The translations under genes were made by a program, and so were the position numbers. Below, piece by piece: positions 36,706 through 44,632 of a stretch of 64,000 nucleotides of DNA. The notes below the pieces were generated by a model. That model was not told the DNA's origin, ran no database searches, and was given only the letters and a program-made list of their open reading frames with translations. Location of the stretch: assembly GCF_000819445.1 (NCBI RefSeq), contig NZ_CP005286.1, positions 992,001-1,056,000 of the forward strand. Reading direction: 5' to 3'. Source of the DNA: Corynebacterium humireducens NBRC 106098 = DSM 45392 (GTDB lineage: Bacteria > Actinomycetota > Actinomycetes > Mycobacteriales > Mycobacteriaceae). Each line of letters opens with the position of its first letter. Within the stretch, counting starts at the first letter, position 1.

Positions 36706-38667
36706 GTGAAGAAGTTCGATGAGTTCGCGGTAAAGCAGATCCGCGGCCCCTACGTGAAGCTGCCACTCCACCCGGATCACTGTGCAACTGTCGAGGAACT
36801 CGTCGACTACGCCGGCAGGCGAAGGGCCGCAGGAGCGATTCTCGGGGCTGATCTTTTCGCCGGTGCGGGTGGTCTGAGCCAGGGACTGGTCGATGCAGGC
36901 ATCGAGGTCGTGTTCGGTGTCGACCACTACCACTATGCGGTGGAAACCCACGCCGCCCGTTTCCCAGGGATGTCGGTTGACTGGGACCTCGCGACCTCAG
37001 AGAACGTGCAGCGGGTGGCCGAGGTCATGAGGACCGCGGGGATTGAGGTCCTCGCGGGCGGACCTCCGTGCCAGCCCTTCTCCAAGGCTGGTCGATCAGG
37101 AATCCGTTACCTGGTTGAACGAGGCGAGCGGGATCCGATCGACGCACGCCGCGATCTCTGGCGTGCCTACCTTGAGGTGGTGCAGCTGGCGCGGCCGAAG
37201 ATCGTCATCATGGAGAATGTCCCGGACATGGCTCTCGACAACGAGATGTTCATTCTCCGGAGCATGATCGAGGAACTCGAGCAGATCGGATACAGCGTCT
37301 CCGAACGCGTCATCGATACCTGGCGCTACGGCGTGCCCCAGTTCCGCCAGCGTCTCATTCTGGTGGCTCTCCGGGACAACCTGCGGTTCGACTGGCCGGA
37401 GGAGACCACGAAGAAGGTGACGGTGTGGAACGCCATCGGTGAGATGCCCGAGGTAGAGGGTGGCTGGCGCCCTCCGGGGGGAGCCGACGGTTGGGCCGAG
37501 TACAAGGGCCCTCGCACCGAATTTCAGAGGCACATGCGGCGGGGCGTTTCTCCTGAGGAGGCCAACAGACTCTACGACCACATCACCCGGCCGGTCCGGG
37601 AGGATGATCGTGAGGCCTTTGAGCTGATGACCGCCGAGACGAAGTACTCGGAACTACCGAGGCATCTGCGGCGCTACCGTTCAGACATCTTCGACGACAA
37701 GTACAAGCGTCTGGACGAGAATGACCTTTCCCGCACCATCACCGCGCATATCGCCAAGGACGGGTACGGGTTCATTCACCCACGTCAGTCCCGGACCCTG
37801 ACAGTCAGGGAGGCTGCGCGTCTCCAGACGTTCCCTGATGACTTTCGTTTCAGCGGCCCTCCCAGTGCTGCCTTCAGGCAGATCGGAAATGCAGTACCTG
37901 TCCGACTGGGGGCCGCAATCGGTGAGGCTGCGCTCCATGCGCTTCAGCGGGGCAGCAAGAAAACGGTGCAGGCCCGGGAGATCTCGATGGTTCTCGCCAA
38001 CTGGTACCGGGATCTCCCTGAGGATGCTCTCCTGCAACCGTGGCTACGGACCGGTGACCGGTGGAAGATCCTCATCTGTGAGATCTTCCTCGAGAGGGCG
38101 TCCCGGGAAGAACTGCGGATGATCTGGCCCCTCATCAAGGATCTGCCCGGTCCTGTACCCGGTCAACCGGTTCCCGAGGAGACCCTCAAGGTACTCAGGT
38201 CGGTATTCACGGGAAGGCGTTTCGAGAAGCGGATCACGCGTCTCGAGAAACTGGTCGAGGAGATTCGGCAGGACCCGGATGCCCTGTGGCAGCCGCGTAT
38301 CAGCAGGGAACAGCTTCCCTCTGTGAATCCCGCTCTCATTGACGTCCTGGAACTCTCAGCTCCCACCGCTGATGGAGACGGCAACAGGAGTGAGGAACCG
38401 GTGATCGTGGCAAAAGGCGTCCTCCGGATCACCACGCGTTTCCAGGGGATGGATACCGAGACCAGAAACAAACTCTCGGAGGGCCGGCTGAGCATTGCCC
38501 GCATGCTCGGTATGAATGAGCACGCCCGGGCTGCTCACCTCGCACTCTTCGAGCTGAGCCGGACCGTCTGCACGATCGAATCACCGGCGTGCCATGTCTG
38601 TCCTCTGAAGCGAAAATGTCAGCGATTCGGGTTGCCTGAGGATGACGGGCAGAAGGAGCTTTTCTAG
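36706..38667 (+). CDS. DNA (cytosine-5) methyltransferase with C-terminal endonuclease III-like [4Fe-4S] extension
   Basis: About 653 residues. The N-terminal domain (about 1-420) is a 5mC methyltransferase: ADLFAGAGG (48-56), catalytic GGPPCQPFSKAG (Cys122), MENV (Glu169), QFRQRLILV, and RQIGNAVP near 395. A C-terminal part (about 440-653) ends with Cys622-x6-Cys629-x2-Cys632-x5-Cys638, the cluster-loop spacing of EndoIII/MutY glycosylases. Before it, LPSVNPALIDVLELSAP and VIVAKGVLRI align with EndoIII LPGVGRKTA and the catalytic VDTHIFRV. The catalytic Lys and Asp appear absent, so it is probably a non-catalytic reader. GTG 36706 (VKKFDEF) is preferred; GTG 36664 is possible. It overlaps the convergent GHKL gene by 4 bases. 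Confidence 0.85.
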   Translation: MKKFDEFAVKQIRGPYVKLPLHPDHCATVEELVDYAGRRRAAGAILGADLFAGAGGLSQGLVDAGIEVVFGVDHYHYAVETHAARFPGMSVDWDLATSENVQRVAEVMRTAGIEVLAGGPPCQPFSKAGRSGIRYLVERGERDPIDARRDLWRAYLEVVQLARPKIVIMENVPDMALDNEMFILRSMIEELEQIGYSVSERVIDTWRYGVPQFRQRLILVALRDNLRFDWPEETTKKVTVWNAIGEMPEVEGGWRPPGGADGWAEYKGPRTEFQRHMRRGVSPEEANRLYDHITRPVREDDREAFELMTAETKYSELPRHLRRYRSDIFDDKYKRLDENDLSRTITAHIAKDGYGFIHPRQSRTLTVREAARLQTFPDDFRFSGPPSAAFRQIGNAVPVRLGAAIGEAALHALQRGSKKTVQAREISMVLANWYRDLPEDALLQPWLRTGDRWKILICEIFLERASREELRMIWPLIKDLPGPVPGQPVPEETLKVLRSVFTGRRFEKRITRLEKLVEEIRQDPDALWQPRISREQLPSVNPALIDVLELSAPTADGDGNRSEEPVIVAKGVLRITTRFQGMDTETRNKLSEGRLSIARMLGMNEHARAAHLALFELSRTVCTIESPACHVCPLKRKCQRFGLPEDDGQKELF

Positions 38668-39950
38668 TCGAAACCGAGGTGTCTGGCGAGTTCCGGCATC
38701 TCGGACCTGATCAGCGAGGAGATTGCCTCCAAGGCCTCGAAGTTCCCGGTGCGCGCGGCGGCCGTGCGCAGGGCCAGGCCGATGGCGGCCCCTGACTCAT
38801 CCCCGCCGAGCGCGAAAGGCTTCTTGGGGGCCTCCGAGATCTCGGTGACGATCCGCGGACTGCTCCGTCGATAGGCTGCGTCCGCCGCGATACACAGCTC
38901 ATTGATGGGGCGGGTCATCATCTTGCGGAGCTGGCCCGGAAGGTTCACCCGCATCTTGGCGACGTTGATGTTGAACGCCTCATCGAGCTTCGTCCCGAAA
39001 TCCAGGGACGCACGTGCAGATTTCGTGTGCTCATCGATCGTACGGATACCGGCCCAACCTCCCCACTGCACCAGACGGTTGGCCCGGTATATGTAGAGAC
39101 CCTGCTGGCGATTCCACTTTTCCGGTCCTGAGGCCTGCTCGAATGCTTCGCGGGAAGAAAAATCCTCCCGCGGCGGAAGCAGGTAGCGGCGAAGCGTCAC
39201 GGTGTCGGAGACCTCACCGTGCTCGATCTCGAACTCATCGACATCGAGCGTCTCAGCTGCCGCCTCATCTCGGCAGAAGGGGTCCCAGGGCTCAAGATCG
39301 ACGTCGTTCACTGAAATGCTGATCTTCGTGCCGGCCTCTCCGGACAGGAAGCGGTGGAAGACCATCGACAGGTGTGCCTCCAGTTTGGGACCCAGTCCTT
39401 CGATCCGTCGACGTGCCCAACCGCCTTCCGGCGATTTCGCCGGCAGCAGGCGGTCGAGTTTGCGCCACACCACCACTGAACCGCTGTTTCCCTTGATCAG
39501 GGAAGCGGCGGCAAGAGCTTCAGGCTCCTCTGAGATATCCAGCGTGACCCAGTCATCGACTGCCTGGATGAAATCGAGATCGATGGCACGAGCAACTGGG
39601 GATGAGAGCCGATTTCCCCTGCTCACCACCTCGAGCCGCCTGCACTGTGAAAGCGATGCGGTCTTCAGACCGAGCCCATAGCGACCCAGATCACCGTCAT
39701 CGTATTCTCTGCGACTTCCGAAACGCATGGCTTCATTGATGTGATCGTCGTGCATGCCGGCACCGTTATCTGCGATGGTCAGGTAGGAACCCCGACCTTC
39801 AAAGTGGATTTCGATGGTGATCTGATCAGCACCGGCGGCCACGCTGTTGTCGACAAGGTCTGCTACGGCAGATTCAAAGCTGTATCCGATGTCACGAAGC
39901 GAGTTGGTGAGACGGCGTGCCGAGGGCGCGACGGAGAGACGGTTGGGCAT
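38664..39950 (-). CDS. GHKL ATPase, MutL/MORC-like, defence-associated
   Basis: A 428-residue protein with a Bergerat ATP fold. N-box AVADLVDNSVAAGA has Asp31 and Asn35. The G1 box LTIADNGAGM has Asp61, and the G2 box is GRYGLGLKTASLSQ (90-102). A transducer-like domain with RRRIEGLGPKLEAHLSMVFHRF follows. The layout is that of MutL/MORC-type ATPases predicted in restriction-modification loci. Residues about 360-428 are a helical tail. It is the last gene of the six-gene minus-strand operon, 59 bases after the previous gene, with its own GGAAG-type ribosome-binding site. Its stop overlaps the methyltransferase stop. An ATP-gated clamp or sensor role on modified or foreign DNA is inferred. Confidence 0.85.
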   Translation of the reverse strand: MPNRLSVAPSARRLTNSLRDIGYSFESAVADLVDNSVAAGADQITIEIHFEGRGSYLTIADNGAGMHDDHINEAMRFGSRREYDDGDLGRYGLGLKTASLSQCRRLEVVSRGNRLSSPVARAIDLDFIQAVDDWVTLDISEEPEALAAASLIKGNSGSVVVWRKLDRLLPAKSPEGGWARRRIEGLGPKLEAHLSMVFHRFLSGEAGTKISISVNDVDLEPWDPFCRDEAAAETLDVDEFEIEHGEVSDTVTLRRYLLPPREDFSSREAFEQASGPEKWNRQQGLYIYRANRLVQWGGWAGIRTIDEHTKSARASLDFGTKLDEAFNINVAKMRVNLPGQLRKMMTRPINELCIAADAAYRRSSPRIVTEISEAPKKPFALGGDESGAAIGLALRTAAARTGNFEALEAISSLIRSEMPELARHLGFD

Positions 39951-40009
39951 GTCCCTTCTTCCTTGTGAGAGAACCGGCCGGGCAGTTCTGATGAATGAGA
40001 GCGGAGCGA

Positions 40010-40774
40010 TCAGCTGTTGACGGTCGCCTCGAACTTGTCAGCGGTAGCGCGGTAGGTATTGTTGACAAGCTTAATCATCTTGCCTTCCGGCAAGGAATCG
40101 AGGTTGACGATGGAGGAGATCTTGCCGAGCTGGACCATCACCAACCGCAGAAGCTCTGACCTGGCGAGAGTGTACTTGCCGCTGAACTCGTTGTGAGCAC
40201 GAGCGATCGCGCGTGCAAGTGACGGGTTGCGGCCGAAAGTCGGTCGTTCCATGATGTTGACACCCTCGTCCTCACCGAGGGTTGCATTCAGGTCAGGACC
40301 CAGGCAGTACGCACGCCACCAGGCCTTGCGGAAGACGTTTCGCGGTCGCCCGAGCCAACGATCATACTCGGGGTTCTTGGTCGGGTTCTGGAAACGCCAA
40401 GCGGCCACATCCGGCATCAGCACCAGGGTCAGAAAATTCCATGTTTCCTCCATTCCTGCATCCGCCGGGGAAATCGACAGAGAATTGAGAAGGAAATTCC
40501 CCACCTTCACGTCGAATGCAGACAGCGAGGGATCCTTGTCCTTCCTTCTGTGCGGGAATCCATGTTCCTCCGCGATGGAGAGCACACCGGATCGGATGTT
40601 CCGCAGGACACCTGCAGTAGGAAGTTGGGTCACAACCGGTGGAGGGTAAGCCTTCGGGTGAGTGGCGGTGGCCAGTGAAGAACACTGCTCGACATCGAGT
40701 TCCAGCATCTCCGAGGCGACGCGCACGGCGTCGCTCCTTCCTAGGCGGTAATGGGAGAGAAATCTGCCGGTCAC
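40010..40774 (-). CDS. Defence-operon protein of unknown function (possibly DUF6339-like)
   Basis: A 254-residue, mostly helical protein (MTGRFLSHYRLGRSDAVRVASEML...). It has PNPEYDRWLGRPRNVFRKAWWRAYCLG near the middle and a C-terminal helix rich in conserved-looking basic and aromatic positions. The R-N-V/x-F-R-x2-W-W-R-A element reminds me of DUF6339-type proteins seen in defence loci, but I cannot be sure. There is no nuclease or ATPase motif. It starts with GTG overlapping the previous stop by four bases (GTGA), so it is translated in step with it. Confidence 0.6.
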   Translation of the reverse strand: MTGRFLSHYRLGRSDAVRVASEMLELDVEQCSSLATATHPKAYPPPVVTQLPTAGVLRNIRSGVLSIAEEHGFPHRRKDKDPSLSAFDVKVGNFLLNSLSISPADAGMEETWNFLTLVLMPDVAAWRFQNPTKNPEYDRWLGRPRNVFRKAWWRAYCLGPDLNATLGEDEGVNIMERPTFGRNPSLARAIARAHNEFSGKYTLARSELLRLVMVQLGKISSIVNLDSLPEGKMIKLVNNTYRATADKFEATVNS

Positions 40775-41691
40775 TTGCCCATCCTCCGATTCGGGTTGAA
40801 GATGCTCGCCTGCACGGTGGCGGTGACAAAACTCGGGTCCGTCAGGTAGAGCTCACGTGTCGAGTGGATCGACACGTTGGGGAAATACACATCATGCAGC
40901 TGTTTGAGCGTTTCAGCCAGAGTGCCTTCCTCCGCTGAATCCTCCTCCAGCTGGGCGAGGTCGGCATTGAGCGCGAAAACGAGCATCTGCACGACGGTGT
41001 CAGCCCGGAGGAACTGCTGGAATTCTCTCTGAGCTTTTCCATTCGGATCTGCCAGGTACTCCGCCACCCGCGGATGTCCTGAGTTCAACTTGAGACGCAC
41101 GGCAGAGGAGATGTGGGACTCCAGCGCCGAATCAATGTCGATCTTCCACATGGCGTGAATCGGATCGAAACCAACCTTCTCGAAATCGAAGGCGCTTGTC
41201 GGGAACTGAGAGCCTGCCCCCTCGAGACGTACTCGAATGGAACTCTCCCAAAGTCGTGAACCGATCATGGTCGGTCCGAGATCGTCGGACGAAGTCTGCG
41301 GGCTCTCGAGAAGGATGAGGCTGGCGCGGAGATTGAGATCGCCGCCCAGAATGGAGCCGTCGAGACTGAGACTCACGGTGTTGATCCCGTCAGCGACAGG
41401 AACCGGTGAGGAGGCGCCGTGCAGTCCGGTTCGTGAGGACTTCCAGTTGATGACAGCCCCCAGGACTGCGGTGCTCCGATTGGGTGACAACGGGTATAGC
41501 TGCGTGAGGGTCTCCTCCAGATCGACCTCGATCTCGAAGTATGAGGAGACTGTCGACTGATCTGACCAGGTGGCGGATGAGGCAGCGGAATCGTCGGTCA
41601 GTATCGATCCGCCGTCGACCGACACGTCATAGCTGAGAACGGTTATTGATTCGTCGGTGGGGACGTTGTAACCCAGACTTGTCGTCGCCAT
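40771..41691 (-). CDS. Defence-operon protein of unknown function (beta-rich)
   Basis: A 306-residue protein. The first two thirds look all-beta with alternating hydrophobics (TVSSYFEIEVDLEETL, INTVSLSLDGSILGGDLNLRASLILL). The last third is helical (FQQFLRADTVVQMLVFALNADLAQLEED), followed by TRELYLTDPSFVTATVQASIF. I recognise no family. It could be a scaffold or beta-sandwich DNA-binding subunit. The start ATG shares its A with the TAA stop of the GHKL gene (TAATG), and its own end overlaps the next gene by four bases. This tight coupling implies a fixed protein ratio with its neighbours. Confidence 0.65.
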   Translation of the reverse strand: MATTSLGYNVPTDESITVLSYDVSVDGGSILTDDSAASSATWSDQSTVSSYFEIEVDLEETLTQLYPLSPNRSTAVLGAVINWKSSRTGLHGASSPVPVADGINTVSLSLDGSILGGDLNLRASLILLESPQTSSDDLGPTMIGSRLWESSIRVRLEGAGSQFPTSAFDFEKVGFDPIHAMWKIDIDSALESHISSAVRLKLNSGHPRVAEYLADPNGKAQREFQQFLRADTVVQMLVFALNADLAQLEEDSAEEGTLAETLKQLHDVYFPNVSIHSTRELYLTDPSFVTATVQASIFNPNRRMGK

Positions 41692-43661
41692 TAATGATCA
41701 CCATCTTCCGTACCCACAGTCACCACTACATCGGTGGAAATGGCCGAATTACTGGGTTGAATCACTGCATAGTAGCTCTCCCAGGAAGGGGTTCGCATTA
41801 TCCGGTGGAGATCCTGTTCACTGGCCCTCCTGTGAGCTATTGTCTCCAGACGTGTTTCGACCTCATGCGGCGCAACCCATCCGAGATGGGTGGGCATGAT
41901 GAGTCCGTCCTTGGCCTCAAGTTGACGCTTGCCATCGACAAGTACCGCAGACTCTACCTCAACCCGGACCTCGCTCTGGAGCGCCTTGGAATTCGAATCA
42001 ATCTTGACCTTGAACAGAGCGAGCGTACCTCTGGAGGTGGCATGCAGTGATGCCAGAGAGATGGTGGAGCGGACACCATTGTGACTCTTCCCCGGTTTAG
42101 ATGGGGTGAGCCGACCCGACCGAGGAGAGCTGACCCTTCGGCTGCTTCCCGCTGCACTGGGCATGACGGAACCCAGGGAGTTGGATATAGAGCTCAGGGC
42201 GGAGATGTCGCCGGTGGAATCACTCTCGATCTTCGACAAGGATTCGTTCTTCAGTGAATCCCGAAGTCGATTCATGGCGATGCGCACCGGGTTCGAGCTC
42301 CGGGCCTTACCATTCCTGTGGAAACGAGGATCCTTGAGATTGACAGTGGTCGGATTCCATTCGTCGTGCGCCGGCGGTTCACTCGCGGCGAACAAGGGGT
42401 CGAGATGCTCTGCGGCCAGAAAGATACCGGCGTAACAGTCCTCCGCGGATGCACGGGGCCCCTGCCAGTAGTTCACGATCATTCTGGGCCCACGCATCAG
42501 GGCCACATGGTGATTCATGTCGTCTTCCAGGACAGAAGCCTGAGGATTGCTTTCAGCCTGAGACGTCTGAATTGCTAATCGACCGAGGTACTCCACAGGA
42601 CGCTCAGACACAATGTCCCTCCACTTGCGGGGGCCGGACACCTCGAACTCCTTCACAAAGGTGTCCGGATCAAGATGCTCAGGTTCCTTGATGGCGAGGC
42701 GGTAGGCTCGCACAAACGGTCGCAGAAGAGGATCCTTCATCGGATCGGGGATCGGAATGTCGCGGCCGTCGACTGTCACCGAGAAATCTATGGGATCCAT
42801 GTCCTCCGACCTGGAGACCATGTGAGGCCATGCCCATTTGGTGAGAGCCTTCGAGATCGTCTCCATGACAGCATCCACTTCGTCCGGATCAATCCGAGGA
42901 TTGACCACTGCAACGGTTGTTCCTGTGGGGCGGTCGGAAGTGAAATGTGTGTCCATCTGGAAGGTACGCGCGAGTGCATCGGCATCCGACCCGGTGAATG
43001 GATTGGCGTATACGTTCTCCCTCACGCCGTACGACTTCACGCCCCACCAGTGACGTCCCGTGTATTCGTAGTCGTCCCTTGTGTAACCGTTACCGTTCGC
43101 CATGGCGATGAACCGCCGAACCGGGTTTCCGTTCTCATCCTTGGTCCGGGTGTATATGAGTACCGTCTGCGAGTCACTCATATTGAAGAAGACACCTTTA
43201 CCGAACCCGTAGGTACCACCACGGAGCTCCTTCTCTGCACGACGTCCGATGTTTCGCACGAAGGACACGAAATCGTCGCGCCCTTCAAAGTGCTGGGCAG
43301 CGGAGGTGGGCCCCTGAAGCCCCGACGTACCTGTATCACTCACCAGGAGTATCGGTAGCGGAATCTCCCGTGGTTCGGCGAGGAATTCGGCCAGCGCCGG
43401 CAGACCTTCCGTTCCGGACCCGAAGAAGTCTTTGAGTGCCTGAGACCGGTGTCCAGTCAACCGGCGGTAGTCAATTGAAAAAGTAACTCCGTCCTCGTTG
43501 CTGGACCGGTCCCGTGCATCCCAACTGTTCTGCAGGGTCTCGCGGGTGAACAGATCCCAACTCTCGAGGCTCGGGCGTCCGATCGCTGAGGTGGCGGAAT
43601 TGCCGTGCATGTTACCTGAGTCGAGGAAGAACTCCTCGTGGTGAAAAACTGCGGGGTTCAT
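41691..43661 (-). CDS. Large GHKL ATPase of the defence operon
   Basis: A 656-residue protein. The Bergerat motifs are ETLQNSWDAR (N-box, Glu41, Asn45, Asp48), LLVSDTGTSGLQGP (G1, Asp109) and GGTYGFGKGVFF (G2, about 148-158), with a roughly 30-residue lid insertion. The middle part (about 230-420) is unassigned. A Ser/Pro-rich, probably disordered stretch covers about 480-545 (SSRRVSSPRSGRLTPSKPGK), then a C-terminal beta-rich domain. It differs from the 428-residue GHKL ATPase in the same operon, so the system has two distinct Bergerat ATPases. Its ATG shares one base with the preceding TGA. Confidence 0.82.
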   Translation of the reverse strand: MNPAVFHHEEFFLDSGNMHGNSATSAIGRPSLESWDLFTRETLQNSWDARDRSSNEDGVTFSIDYRRLTGHRSQALKDFFGSGTEGLPALAEFLAEPREIPLPILLVSDTGTSGLQGPTSAAQHFEGRDDFVSFVRNIGRRAEKELRGGTYGFGKGVFFNMSDSQTVLIYTRTKDENGNPVRRFIAMANGNGYTRDDYEYTGRHWWGVKSYGVRENVYANPFTGSDADALARTFQMDTHFTSDRPTGTTVAVVNPRIDPDEVDAVMETISKALTKWAWPHMVSRSEDMDPIDFSVTVDGRDIPIPDPMKDPLLRPFVRAYRLAIKEPEHLDPDTFVKEFEVSGPRKWRDIVSERPVEYLGRLAIQTSQAESNPQASVLEDDMNHHVALMRGPRMIVNYWQGPRASAEDCYAGIFLAAEHLDPLFAASEPPAHDEWNPTTVNLKDPRFHRNGKARSSNPVRIAMNRLRDSLKNESLSKIESDSTGDISALSSISNSLGSVMPSAAGSSRRVSSPRSGRLTPSKPGKSHNGVRSTISLASLHATSRGTLALFKVKIDSNSKALQSEVRVEVESAVLVDGKRQLEAKDGLIMPTHLGWVAPHEVETRLETIAHRRASEQDLHRIMRTPSWESYYAVIQPSNSAISTDVVVTVGTEDGDH

Positions 43662-44632
43662 CAGGCCAGTGAACCGTCCTTTCTGTAGCCCGGAATGCTC
43701 TCAGGAGACGTTAGATCGATGTTGTAGCTGAGAGCCGAAATCCTCTTCTCCGTGTCGTCGACGACCAGGCGAGGAAAACCGTCACCAACTTCAAAAACAT
43801 ACCTGCCGACAAGCCGGTAGCTGTTCTCAGTCCTGGGATCAACTCCCGCAAGAGAGAACCTCATCTCCTCCAGCCGACTCAGAAGCTCGTCGGAGGGGAT
43901 CCGGTCGTCGTCGAGGAGCTGGCGCACCACGCCGCTGAGAGTGATGTCGCCGTTCGGACTGCTCTCATACTTCCGAACTGATAGAAGCAGGCGGCTGTTA
44001 GGTTCAGGGAGAAGCTGCTGCGAACCGTTGATGGTCACGTGCAGGCCGTTGGATACTCGAGTGGCTTTGCACTCGATCCCTCTGTCCTCCAAGCGGAAAT
44101 CATGTGCCTGTTTGTCGGGACCCGTCCACCGGTAGAAGCCCTGAGCGCCGTCAGTGGCGACGAGGATCTGCATCTCCTGGAGTTCACAGATGAGGCCTAT
44201 CTCTTCTGTGTCGCTGAGAGAATTCGGTGGAACTGGGATGAAAAGCGAACGCCAACGCTTGAGCTGTGCCTGTGCGAGGGTAGCGGCTCGTTCCCGGTCA
44301 CTACGAAAGTTCTTCAGGTAAGTGTCGACAAACACGTGGAAGACATTCTCAAGCGCAGGGTTTTCCAGACGAAGCTGAACTGCATCGCGTCCGTCCTTCT
44401 GAATCTTCCGTAGGGTGATGTATCTGCTTCGCACATCGGGAGCGATGACATCGGGATCATCTGAACCAATCGGAATGAAAAGGCCCATCCTCCCGTCAAT
44501 CTCCTGGAAAACCCGCACAGCCCCTGAACTGTTCACCAGTTTGGTGATGAGCTCATTTCCGTGACTGCCCGGCTGTGGCGAGGCCTCCATTACTGCACGC
44601 AGCTCATGGAACAACTCAATGGACGGTGTCAT
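43661..44632 (-). CDS. PD-(D/E)XK motif nuclease-like protein (DUF4420 type)
   Basis: A 323-residue protein matching the PD-(D/E)XK motif family (PF14390, DUF4420). It has EEIGLICELQEMQILVA (G-L-x-x-E-L element near residue 147), WTGPDKQAHDFRLEDRGIECKAT with the D...E-x-K active-site signature (about 170-190), and NSRLLLSVRKYE. In MutL/Z1-type loci it is the likely effector nuclease. ATG 44632 is chosen because GAGGAG lies eight bases upstream; the GTG at 44641 overlaps that site. It overlaps the Z1 gene by 17 bases and abuts the large GHKL gene. Confidence 0.82.
   Translation of the reverse strand: MTPSIELFHELRAVMEASPQPGSHGNELITKLVNSSGAVRVFQEIDGRMGLFIPIGSDDPDVIAPDVRSRYITLRKIQKDGRDAVQLRLENPALENVFHVFVDTYLKNFRSDRERAATLAQAQLKRWRSLFIPVPPNSLSDTEEIGLICELQEMQILVATDGAQGFYRWTGPDKQAHDFRLEDRGIECKATRVSNGLHVTINGSQQLLPEPNSRLLLSVRKYESSPNGDITLSGVVRQLLDDDRIPSDELLSRLEEMRFSLAGVDPRTENSYRLVGRYVFEVGDGFPRLVVDDTEKRISALSYNIDLTSPESIPGYRKDGSLA

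Noticed and set aside
40771..41691. AIPR-family abortive infection protein
   Set aside because: AIPR would complete the known MZA set, but this protein is beta-rich and shorter and shows no AIPR-like pattern that I can recognise.
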